From NCBI GenBank assembly GCA_963761325.1, contig CAVXGZ010000006.1, forward strand, positions 1-64,000: 64,000 nt of DNA, read 5' to 3'. The notes below the pieces were generated by a model that saw only the letters and a list, made by a program, of their open reading frames with translations, did not search any database and was not told where the DNA came from. This DNA comes from Streptantibioticus_C sp963761325 (lineage in GTDB: Bacteria > Actinomycetota > Actinomycetes > Streptomycetales > Streptomycetaceae). Made by a program: the position numbers and the translations under genes. Positions 34,078 to 41,962 of the stretch are shown here, piece after piece; the first letter of the stretch is position 1; every line of letters starts with the position of its first letter.

Positions 34078-34078
34078 C

Positions 34079-34582
34079 TCACCCGTACATCCGCCGCATC
34101 GCGAAGTCGACCATCTGCTCGACCGCCTTCGCGTCGAAGACCATCCGGTGGTCGCCCTCCATGTCCAGGACGAAGCCGTAGCCGGTGGGCAGCAGGTCGA
34201 TCACCTCGGCCCCGGTGATGACGAAGTACTTCGACTCCTTGCCCGCGTAGCGCCGCAGCTCCTTGAGCGAGCTGAACATCGGGATCACCGGCTGCTGGGT
34301 GTTGTGCAGCGCGAGGAAGCCCGGGTTGTCGCCGCGGGGGCAGTAGATCTTGGAGGTGGCGAAGATGCTCTGGAAGTCCTCGGCGGACATCGAGCCGGTG
34401 GTGAAGGCGCGCACCGCGTCGGCGAGCGAGGGCGGCGACGGCTCGGGGTAGAGGGGCGGCGGGTGGGCACCGTAGGCACCGGGGCCGGGGGCGCCCTGCA
34501 TCCCTCCGGGCATGCCTGACATCCCCGGGGCTCCGGTCGGTGGTGCGGCCCCAGGGGCGGCGGTCTGGTCATACCCGTACAC
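34079..34582 (-). CDS. SseB-like protein
   Basis: 167 aa from a GTG at 34582 (GTG TAC GGG TAT GAC); an in-frame ATG at 34651 gives 190 aa, but the added residues look like promoter DNA. An N-terminal Gly/Met/Pro-rich segment (PGMSGMPGGMQG) is followed by an SseB-type domain with IPMFSSLKELRRYAG, a typical SseB block, and GYGFVLDMEG. SseB proteins are poorly understood. First gene of a two-gene operon with DUF1684, divergent from the acyl-CoA dehydrogenase gene. Confidence 0.82.
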   Translation of the reverse strand: MYGYDQTAAPGAAPPTGAPGMSGMPGGMQGAPGPGAYGAHPPPLYPEPSPPSLADAVRAFTTGSMSAEDFQSIFATSKIYCPRGDNPGFLALHNTQQPVIPMFSSLKELRRYAGKESKYFVITGAEVIDLLPTGYGFVLDMEGDHRMVFDAKAVEQMVDFAMRRMYG

Positions 34583-34632
34583 GCCGTACAGAGTAACGAG
34601 TGTGATAGCCGCCTCGGGGGCTTGCTTCTTAT

Positions 34633-34648
34633 TACCGACGGGTAGCAT
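34633..34648 (+). promoter_or_regulatory. inverted repeat and -10-like element before the acyl-CoA dehydrogenase gene
   Basis: TACC GACG GGTA (34633-34644) is a short inverted repeat overlapping TAGCAT (34643-34648), a fair -10 hexamer. A TetR- or GntR-type regulator could act here; this is speculative. Confidence 0.3.
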
Positions 34649-34719
34649 CATGGAACCGGATAGCGATACCAGTCAGTAATGTGCGAGGGCCATCCCTCCC
34701 GAGCAGACGGAGCCTGGTC

Positions 34720-36547
34720 ATGGGCCACTACAAGTCGAACCTGCGCGACATCGAGTTCAACCTGTTCGAGGTCCTCGGCCGCGAAGAGATCTACGGCACA
34801 GGTCCGTTCGCCGAGATGGACGTGGAGACGGCACGCGACGTGCTGGCCGAGATAGCCAGGCTGGCCGAGAACGAACTGTCCGAGTCGTACGCCGACGCCG
34901 ACCGCAACCCGCCGGTCTTCGACCCGGAGACCAACACCGCGCCGGTGCCCGAGACGTTCAAGAAGAGCTTCAAGGCGTACATGGACGCCGAGTGGTGGCG
35001 GCTGGGCATCCCGGAGGGCATCGGCGGCACCAGCGCGCCGCGCTCGCTGCTGTGGGGCTTCGCCGAGACCATCCTCGGCTCCAACCCGGCGGTGTGGATG
35101 TACGCCTCCGGCCCGGCGTTCGCCGGCGTGCTGCACGACGAGGGCACCGAGGAGCAGCAGAAGGTCGCCCGGCTGATGACCGACCGGCTGTGGGGCTCCA
35201 CGATGGTGCTCACCGAGCCGGACGCCGGCTCCGACGTGGGCGCCGGCCGCACCAAGGCGATCGCGCAGGACGACGGCACCTGGCACATCGAGGGCGTCAA
35301 GCGCTTCATCACCTCCGGCGAGCACGACATGGCGGAGAACATCGTCCACTTCGTGCTGGCCCGCCCGGAGGGCCACGGCCCCGGCACCAAGGGCCTGTCG
35401 CTGTTCGTCGTGCCCAAGTACGACTTCGACTGGGAGACCGGCGAGCTGGGCGAGCGCAACGGCGTCTACGCCACCAACGTCGAGCACAAGATGGGCCTGA
35501 AGGCCTCCAACACCTGCGAGATGACCTTCGGCGCCAACCACCCGGCCAAGGGCTGGCTGCTCGGCGAGAAGCACGACGGCATCCGCCAGATGTTCAAGAT
35601 CATCGAGTTCGCCCGGATGATGGTCGGCACCAAGGCCATCGCCACCCTCTCCACCGGCTACCTCAACGCGCTGGGGTACGCCAAGGAGCGCGTCCAGGGC
35701 GCCGACCTGGCGCAGTTCACCGACAAGAGCCGCGCCGCGGGTCACCATCACCCACCACCCGGACGTGCGCCGCTCGCTGATGACGCAGAAGGCGTACGCG
35801 GAGGGCATGCGCGCGCTGGTGCTCTACACCGCCTCGGTCCAGGACGGGATCCTGGTCAAGGAGGCGGCGGGCGAGGACGCCTCGGCGGACCACCGGCTCA
35901 ACGACCTGCTGCTGCCGATCGTCAAGGGCTACGGCTCGGAGAAGTCCTACGAGCAGCTCGCCCAGTCCCTGCAGACCTTCGGCGGCTCCGGCTACCTGCA
36001 GGAGTACCCGATCGAGCAGTACATCCGGGACGCCAAGATCGACACCCTCTACGAGGGCACCACCGCCATCCAGGGCCAGGACTTCTTCTTCCGCAAGATC
36101 GTCCGCGACCAGGGCCGCGCGCTCACCGCGCTGTCCGAGGAGATCAAGACCTTCCTCGCCGACGCCGCCGGCGGCGACGAGCTGGCCGACGCCCGCGAGA
36201 AGCTGGCCAAGGCGGCGGTGGACCTGGAGGCGATCGTCGGCGCGATGCTGACCGACCTGGCCGCCACCGAGCAGGACGTGAAGTCCATCTACAAGGTGGG
36301 CCTCAACACCACCCGCCTGCTGCTCGCCTCCGGCGACGTCATCGTCGGCTACCTGCTGCTGCGCGGCGCCGCGGTGGCCGTCGGCAAGCTGGCGGCCGGC
36401 GGCGGCAAGGACAAGGCGTTCTACCTCGGCAAGATCGCCGCCGCCCGGTTCTTCGCCGACACCGTGCTGCCCGGCGTCGGCCTGCAGCGCGCCCAGGCCG
36501 AGACGGTCACCAACGAGCTGATGGAACTGCCGGAGGAAGCGTTCTGA
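34720..36547 (+). pseudogene. fadE: FadE5-like acyl-CoA dehydrogenase, frameshifted
   Basis: Would encode about 608 aa, the size of mycobacterial FadE5-type enzymes that oxidise fatty acyl-CoA. The first part (34720 to about 35730) has VLTEPDAGSD, FITSGEHD and LFVVPKY. After GACAAGAGC (35722-35730) one extra C shifts the frame; skipping C35731 restores APRVTITHHPDVRRSLMTQ and the rest, with QTFGGSGYLQEYPIEQYIRDAKI, to a stop at 36547. Without correction the frame runs on to 36627 as junk. No long homopolymer is present, so this is either a real mutation or a sequence error. Terminator follows. Confidence 0.85.
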
Positions 36548-36565
36548 TCCGGCCACGTCCGCGCC

Positions 36566-36603
36566 GCGGCCCGCTCCCGATATCACCTCCGGGAGCGGGC
36601 CGC
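36566..36603 (+). terminator. terminator hairpin after the acyl-CoA dehydrogenase gene
   Basis: GCGGCCCGCTCCCG pairs perfectly with CGGGAGCGGGCCGC (14 bp, 10-nt loop), 19 bp after the stop. Confidence 0.8.
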
Positions 36604-36610
36604 CCGCTTC

Positions 36611-36616
36611 TATGCT
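36611..36616 (+). promoter_or_regulatory. -10 element of the M18 aminopeptidase gene, leaderless
   Basis: TATGCT lies 7 nt before the ATG at 36624, with no ribosome site. It decides the start against the in-frame ATG at 36612, which lies inside the hexamer. Confidence 0.6.
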
Positions 36617-36623
36617 GTGCGCC

Positions 36624-37907
36624 ATGACTAGCCACGTCGACCGCGCCCATGCCGATGATCTGATCGCCTTTGTCCGGGCGAGCCCGACGCCGTACCACGC
36701 GGTGGCCACCGCCGCCGAGCGGCTGGAAAAAGCCGGATTCGCCCGGGTGGCCGAAACTGACGCCTGGGACGGCTCGACCGGCGGGAAGTACCTGACCCGC
36801 GACGGTGCGATCATCGCCTGGTACGTGCCGCAGGGCGCCGAACCGGCCACCCCGTTCCGGATCGTCGGGGCGCACACCGACTCGCCGAACCTGCGGGTCA
36901 AGCCGCGCCCGGACAGCGGCGGCCACGGCTGGCGCCAGGTCGCGGTGGAGATCTACGGCGGACCGCTGCTCAACTCCTGGCTCGACCGCGACCTCGGCAT
37001 CGCCGGCCGGCTCAGCCTGCGCGACGGCGGCACCCGGCTGGTACACATCGACCGCCCGCTGCTGCGCGTCCCGCAACTCGCCATCCACCTCGACCGGCAG
37101 GTCAACGAGGGCATGACGCTCGACCGGCAGCGCCACCTGCAGCCGGTCTGGGGGCTCGGCGACCCGGGCGACGGCGACCTGATCGGCTTCCTCGCCCAGG
37201 AGGCCGGCCTCGACGAGGACGACGTGCTCGGCTGGGACCTGATGGTGCACGACGTGCAGCCGCCCGCATACCTCGGCCGCGACCGCGAACTGATCGCCTG
37301 CGCCCGGCTGGACAACCTGCTGTCGGTGCACGCCTGCACCACCGCGCTGATCGCCGCCGCCGCGGGCGACGACCTGGCGTACATCCCGGTGCTGGCCGCC
37401 TTCGACCACGAGGAGAACGGCAGCCAGGCGGTGAGCGGCGCCGACGGACCGCTGCTCGGCGGCACGCTGGAGCGCTCGGTCCACGCCCGCGGCGGCGGCT
37501 ACGAGGAGCGGGCCCGCGCGCTGGCCGGCACCGTGTGCCTGTCCTCCGACACCGGCCACGCCGTGCACCCCAACTACCCCGAGCGGCACGACCCCGGCCA
37601 CCACCCGGTGGCCGGCGGCGGCCCGATCCTGAAGGTCAACGTCAACCAGCGCTACGCCACCGACGGCGCCGGCCGGGCGGTGTTCGCCGCCGCCTGCGAG
37701 CGGGCCGGCGTCCCCTGGCAGACGTTCGTCTCCAACAACACCGTCCCGTGCGGCACCACGATCGGCCCGATCACCGCGGCCCGGCACGGCATCTCCACCG
37801 TCGACGTGGGCGTGGCGATCCTGTCGATGCACTCCACCCGCGAGCTGTGCGGCGCCGACGACCCCGAACTGCTCAGGCGGGCCCTGGAGTCCTTCCTGCG
37901 GGGCTGA
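36624..37907 (+). CDS. apeB: M18 family aminopeptidase
   Basis: 427 aa from the ATG at 36624. Releases N-terminal residues, probably acidic ones. Metal ligands of the M18 fold are visible: His in VGAHTDSPNL, the Asp in the SARLDNL-like block CARLDNLLSVH, Glu pair in FDHEENGS, Asp in LSSDTGHAVHPN, and the C-terminal His in STVDVGVAILSMHSTREL. Length is standard. Cytoplasmic, converging on the thioredoxin-NHL gene with only 9 bp between the stops. Confidence 0.96.
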   Translation: MTSHVDRAHADDLIAFVRASPTPYHAVATAAERLEKAGFARVAETDAWDGSTGGKYLTRDGAIIAWYVPQGAEPATPFRIVGAHTDSPNLRVKPRPDSGGHGWRQVAVEIYGGPLLNSWLDRDLGIAGRLSLRDGGTRLVHIDRPLLRVPQLAIHLDRQVNEGMTLDRQRHLQPVWGLGDPGDGDLIGFLAQEAGLDEDDVLGWDLMVHDVQPPAYLGRDRELIACARLDNLLSVHACTTALIAAAAGDDLAYIPVLAAFDHEENGSQAVSGADGPLLGGTLERSVHARGGGYEERARALAGTVCLSSDTGHAVHPNYPERHDPGHHPVAGGGPILKVNVNQRYATDGAGRAVFAAACERAGVPWQTFVSNNTVPCGTTIGPITAARHGISTVDVGVAILSMHSTRELCGADDPELLRRALESFLRG

Positions 37908-37916
37908 GCGCGGGCG

Positions 37917-39755
37917 TCAGCCGGCCGTGTCGCCGCCGGCCTCGTCGAGGCCGGCCAGCACCAGCGCCAGCCGGTCGGCGCCGGCCTCGGTGACGCGGAC
38001 CGGCACGCCCCAGTCCTGCTGGTGGACGTGGCAGGCCGGGTACTCGTTGGCCGGGTCGTCGTCGCAGGAGGCGGCCATCGCCGAGACGTGCAGGACGCCC
38101 TCGGTGACCCGCGGGTTCAGCCGCAGGTCGCGGAAGAGGTCGGTGCCCTTGCCGTCGCCGGACAGCAGCAGCTCCGGCGGGGTGGCGCCGACCAGCAGCC
38201 GGGTGGAGGGGCCGTAGCGCTGGTCGAGCTTCTGGCCGCTCGGCGCGGTGAAGACCACGTCGAGCCGGAGCGCGCCCGGCGCGACGTCGGTGACCGGCCG
38301 CCGGGTGCGGTGCGCGGCGGACTCCACCCGCACCGCCTCCTCCGGCAGCCGCAGCCGGGTCAGCCGGTGGCGGGCGGACTCCACGACCACCACGTCGCCG
38401 CCGGTCACCACGGCGTCGGACGGCTCGCGCAGATCGGTCGCGAGGGTGCTGACCTCGCCGGCGGCCGGGTCGAAGCGGCGCAGCGCGTGGTTGTAGGTGT
38501 CGGCGACCGCCACCGAGCCGTCCGGCAGCGCGGTGACGCCCAGCGGGTGCTGGAACAGGGCCTGCTCCGCGGCGCCGTCGCGGTGGCCGAAGTCGAACAG
38601 CCCGGTGCCGACCGCGGTCTCGACCGCGTACCCCGGGCCGTCCTTGACCACGAAGCGCAGCGCGGAGGTCTCCGAGTCGGCGACCCACAGCCGGTCGCCG
38701 GCCGCGGCGAGCCCGGACGGCTGGGCGAACCACGCCTCGGCCGCCGGTCCGTCCACCAGGCCCTCGTTGGTGGTGCCGGCCGTCACCTCGACCGTGCGGG
38801 TGGCCGGGTCGTACGCCCACAGCTGGTGCACGCCGGCCATCGCGATCCACACCCGCTCGTCGAACCACGCCACGTCCCACGGCGAGGAGAGCGCGACCCG
38901 GTCGGCCGGGCCGGCGGTGGGCGAGCCCTGCATCCACTGCTGCCCGGTGCCGGCGAGCGTGCCGACCTCACCGGTGCGCAGGTCGACGCTGCGCAGCGCG
39001 TGGTTGACGGTGTCGGCCACCACGACGGTCTCGCCGTCCGGCAGCAGGGCGAGCCCCTGCGGTTCGCTGAACCGCGCCCGGGCCGGGTCGCCGTCGGCGA
39101 ACCCGCGCTCCCCGCTGCCGATCCGCCGCACGACGCTCTCGCCGTCGGCCGCCAGCTCCACCAGGGCGTGCCGGGTGGAGTCGGAGACCAGGAAGGTGCC
39201 GCCGGGCAGCAGCAGGGCCTTGCCGGGGAAGCGCAGGTCGGTCGGGTGCGGCTCGGGCGGTACGTACGGGCCGTCGCCGCGGCGCAGCGTGCCCTTCGCC
39301 GCGTGCTCCTCCTCCAGTTCCTCGACCAGCCGCTCGATCGCGTGTGCGTGCCCCTCGCCCGCGTGTTGCGCGACCACGTACCCCTCGGGGTCGATCACCA
39401 CCAGCGTCGGCCACGCCCGCACCGCGTACTGCTTCCAGGTCGCCAGCTCCGGATCGTCCAGCACCGGGTGGTGCACCCCGTACCGCTCGACCGCGTCCAC
39501 CACCGCGCCGTGCTCCGCCTCGTGGACGAACTTCGGCGAGTGCACGCCGATGATCACCACGGTGTCGCGGTGCTTCTCCTCCAGCTCGCGCAACTCGTCC
39601 AGCACGTGCAGGCAGTTGATGCAGCAGAACGTCCAGAAGTCCAGCACGACCACCGACCCCCGCAGCTCCCGCAGCGTGAGGTCCTTCCCACCGGTATTCA
39701 GCCATCCGCCCTTCCCCACCAACTCGGGAGCCCGGACGCGCGCACGTGATGCCAT
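37917..39755 (-). CDS. thioredoxin-like NHL-repeat protein
   Basis: 612 aa from an ATG at 39755. Residues 1-150 are a TlpA-like thioredoxin domain whose active site reads WTFCCINCLHVL, a CxxC preceded by another Cys. Residues 170-480 hold about five NHL repeats that form a beta-propeller (GLALLPDGETVVVADTVNHALR and similar). The C-terminal 120 residues have a further beta-rich domain with CDDDPANEYPAC. No signal peptide is obvious, so it is probably cytoplasmic. Homologues occur from actinobacteria to animals (NHLRC2). A redox role is plausible; the substrate is unknown. Confidence 0.93.
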   Translation of the reverse strand: MASRARVRAPELVGKGGWLNTGGKDLTLRELRGSVVVLDFWTFCCINCLHVLDELRELEEKHRDTVVIIGVHSPKFVHEAEHGAVVDAVERYGVHHPVLDDPELATWKQYAVRAWPTLVVIDPEGYVVAQHAGEGHAHAIERLVEELEEEHAAKGTLRRGDGPYVPPEPHPTDLRFPGKALLLPGGTFLVSDSTRHALVELAADGESVVRRIGSGERGFADGDPARARFSEPQGLALLPDGETVVVADTVNHALRSVDLRTGEVGTLAGTGQQWMQGSPTAGPADRVALSSPWDVAWFDERVWIAMAGVHQLWAYDPATRTVEVTAGTTNEGLVDGPAAEAWFAQPSGLAAAGDRLWVADSETSALRFVVKDGPGYAVETAVGTGLFDFGHRDGAAEQALFQHPLGVTALPDGSVAVADTYNHALRRFDPAAGEVSTLATDLREPSDAVVTGGDVVVVESARHRLTRLRLPEEAVRVESAAHRTRRPVTDVAPGALRLDVVFTAPSGQKLDQRYGPSTRLLVGATPPELLLSGDGKGTDLFRDLRLNPRVTEGVLHVSAMAASCDDDPANEYPACHVHQQDWGVPVRVTEAGADRLALVLAGLDEAGGDTAG

Positions 39756-39759
39756 GCCC

Positions 39760-40419
39760 CTATCCAACCGCACCCCCGCCCGGATTCATCCCGCCCCTCC
39801 CGCCGCCCCCGACCGCCAGATCGACCGAGGAGCACCCGCGCAGTTCCCTGACCAGTTGCGACGCCCACGCCCACCGGGCCGCCGCATCGCCGTACTCGAC
39901 GATCACCCCCTCCGGCTCCGGCTCGACCCCGAACCTCCCCGGTCGGTACCGGACCCCGTACACACCGCACACGGCGCTCTCCCGCACCCGCACGGCAAGG
40001 AACCGGCCACGCAGGTGCGGGCACAACTGAGTCGACTTCACCGCACACGGCACGCACACCGGCGGATGCGTGGCCCCCACCCCCTCCGGCCACCCGGGCT
40101 CCGACCCCCGCTCGTCCCGCAGGAGCCACAGGACGCCCTGTTCGTTCCGGTCGGCGGCTTCACCGCAGACCTGGCACAACAGGCCGCGCATCGCCCGACG
40201 CTGCCGTAATGGATGCACCTTGCCGAACTCGGGCCTGCCCCGTCCCCGGCTGCTCGGCGCCCGCATCCACAGCACGCCGTGCGCGTCGCGGTCGTAGGGA
40301 TGCTCATCCGTGTAGCCGATGCCGGAGCCGCGCGCCACGAGGGGCTGCCGCGTCGGGCGTTCCGTGCTCCACGCCGCGATGTAGGGCACCACAGGGCCCC
40401 GGCTCGGGGATGACGTCAT
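39760..40419 (-). CDS. zinc-ribbon-like protein of unknown function
   Basis: 219 aa from an ATG at 40419 with GGAGG 5 nt upstream. Two CxxC pairs (CQVC near residue 82 and CVPC near 122), plus CPHL and a further Cys, suggest one or two zinc sites. The C-terminal 60 residues contain WAWASQLVREL. A similar protein next to a GntR regulator recurs in Streptomyces, to my memory, but with no assigned role. It is divergent from the GntR gene across two palindromes that overlap its promoter, so it is probably the regulated target. Confidence 0.75.
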   Translation of the reverse strand: MTSSPSRGPVVPYIAAWSTERPTRQPLVARGSGIGYTDEHPYDRDAHGVLWMRAPSSRGRGRPEFGKVHPLRQRRAMRGLLCQVCGEAADRNEQGVLWLLRDERGSEPGWPEGVGATHPPVCVPCAVKSTQLCPHLRGRFLAVRVRESAVCGVYGVRYRPGRFGVEPEPEGVIVEYGDAAARWAWASQLVRELRGCSSVDLAVGGGGRGGMNPGGGAVG

Positions 40420-40440
40420 GAATCCCTCCAGAAGTGCTGA

Positions 40441-40456
40441 ACATCTCTAGAGATGT
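40441..40456. promoter_or_regulatory. operator palindrome 1 of the GntR regulator
   Basis: ACATCTCTAGAGATGT is a perfect 16-bp palindrome, 22 bp upstream of the minus-strand gene start. Confidence 0.7.
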
Positions 40457-40467
40457 AGTGTGAAGTA

Positions 40468-40486
40468 ACGTCTCTAGAGATGTCAA
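40468..40486. promoter_or_regulatory. operator palindrome 2 and -35 of the minus-strand gene
   Basis: ACGTCTCTAGAGATGT (40468-40483) matches palindrome 1 at 15 of 16 positions, centre-to-centre 27 bp. TTGACA on the minus strand (40486-40481) overlaps its edge and is a perfect -35. A repressor bound here would block that promoter. Confidence 0.68.
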
Positions 40487-40580
40487 CGCCGACCGCTGCC
40501 CGCAGTCGGCTCGGGGGCTCGAAGGGGAGTTGTGCCGCCCGGCACATAACCTGTCCGGAGAGGAGCGAGGAGAGGCGTCT

Positions 40581-41330
40581 ATGCCCAGCAGGGAGACCGG
40601 TCGGCGGCCGAAGTACCAGCGGATCGCGGATGGCCTGAAGGCGGCCGTCGAAGCGGGCGAGTACGGGCCGGGAGACCGGCTGCCCGGCGAGAACGAGCTG
40701 ATGGCGGACCATCAGGTGGCCCGGATGACGGCTCGCCAGGCGCTCGGGGTGCTGCGGAGCGAGGGGATCGCGGAGGCCCGCAAGGGCGCCGGGGTGTTCG
40801 TACGGGATTTCCGGCCCATCCGACGACACGGGATCCAGCGGCTCGCGCATGACGGCTGGGGCGGCGGGCGGCCCGTGTGGGCGGCGGACATCGGGGAACG
40901 GAAGCTGACCGTCGACGGGATCACGGTAGCCCGGGAGGACGCGCCCGAGCGGGTGGCGGCGGTGTTGGAGAGCGCGGTGGTGTGGGTGCGGCGCAGGCGC
41001 TACGTGCTGGACGGGAAGCCGGTGATGACGGCCGTCTCCTACCTGCCGGCGGAGTTGGTCGCCGGGTCCGCGATCACCCGGGAGGATCCGGGCGAGGGCG
41101 GGATCTACGCGCGGCTGGCCGAGTTGGGGCAGGAACCGGCCCGGTTCCGCGAGGAGATCCGCTCGCGGATGCCGTCGCCGCAGGAGGCGGACGCGCTCGG
41201 TCTGGGGGCCGGGACGCCGGTGGTGCTGGTGTGCCGGACGGCGTTCACCGCGCGGGGGCGGGCGGTCGAGGTCAACGAGATGGCGTTGGACTCCGCGGCG
41301 TACGTGCTGGAGTACGCGTTCGACGCGTGA
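40581..41330 (+). CDS. GntR family regulator with UTRA effector domain
   Basis: 249 aa from an ATG at 40581 with GAGGAG about 9 nt upstream. A winged helix (about 10-75, RRPKYQRIADGLKAAVEAGE, DRLPGENELMADHQVARMTARQALGVL) is followed by a UTRA domain (about 95-245, VWVRRRRYVLDGKPVMTAVSYLP). This is the HutC subfamily, which senses small molecules. The two palindromes between it and the divergent zinc-ribbon gene are its likely operators and would also allow autoregulation. Confidence 0.92.
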   Translation: MPSRETGRRPKYQRIADGLKAAVEAGEYGPGDRLPGENELMADHQVARMTARQALGVLRSEGIAEARKGAGVFVRDFRPIRRHGIQRLAHDGWGGGRPVWAADIGERKLTVDGITVAREDAPERVAAVLESAVVWVRRRRYVLDGKPVMTAVSYLPAELVAGSAITREDPGEGGIYARLAELGQEPARFREEIRSRMPSPQEADALGLGAGTPVVLVCRTAFTARGRAVEVNEMALDSAAYVLEYAFDA

Positions 41331-41416
41331 CCGGGGGCGCGCAACCGGGGTGGGCGGGATGGGCGTCGTTACGGCGAGGCGGGGTTCCGCGGGCGGTGCG
41401 GGGGAAGGGCTGGGAC

Positions 41417-41917
41417 ATGAAGTATCTGGTGCGGGAGAAGATGTTCTCGATCGGTGAGGACTTCTGGATCGAGGACGAGGACGGGAACAAGGCGTTCTAC
41501 GTCGACGGCAAGGTGCTGCGCATCCGCGAGACGCTGGTGCTGCAGGATCCGCAGGGCAACGAGCTCGCGGTCATCCACAAGAAGCTGGTGGCGCTGCGGG
41601 ACACCATGACCGTCGAGCGCGACGGCCGGACGCTGGTGACGGTGCGCAAGAAGCTGGCGGCGTTCCGGGACAAGTACCGGGCGGAGCTGGCGTCCGGCGA
41701 GGAGCTGGAGATCCGCGGCAGCATCGCGGAGCGCGAGTACGACATCGAGCTGGGCGACGAGCGGCTGGCCCGGATCTCGCGCAAGTGGTTCCGGCTGCGC
41801 GACACCTACGCGATCCACATCGAGCGGGAGGACGCCGACCCGGCGATGCTCATCGCGATCGCGGTCTGCGTGGACCGCATGCACGAACACGAGCACGAGC
41901 GCGAACACGAGGGATAG
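41417..41917 (+). CDS. LURP-one-related (DUF567) protein with His/Glu-rich tail
   Basis: 166 aa from ATG with GGGA upstream. LURP-one fold, a tubby-like 12-strand barrel around a central helix; the sequence shows the repeated strand pattern (VLRIRETLVLQDPQGNELAV, LVALRDTMTVERDGRTLVTV). Bacterial members are often scramblase-related or of unknown role. The last residues read MHEHEHEREHEG, a His/Glu repeat that could bind metal. Follows the GntR gene by 86 bp on the same strand. Confidence 0.88.
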   Translation: MKYLVREKMFSIGEDFWIEDEDGNKAFYVDGKVLRIRETLVLQDPQGNELAVIHKKLVALRDTMTVERDGRTLVTVRKKLAAFRDKYRAELASGEELEIRGSIAEREYDIELGDERLARISRKWFRLRDTYAIHIEREDADPAMLIAIAVCVDRMHEHEHEREHEG

Positions 41918-41962
41918 CCGGCTGATCCGGTCCGCCGGTCCGCGGCGGACCGGCGTCGCGGC

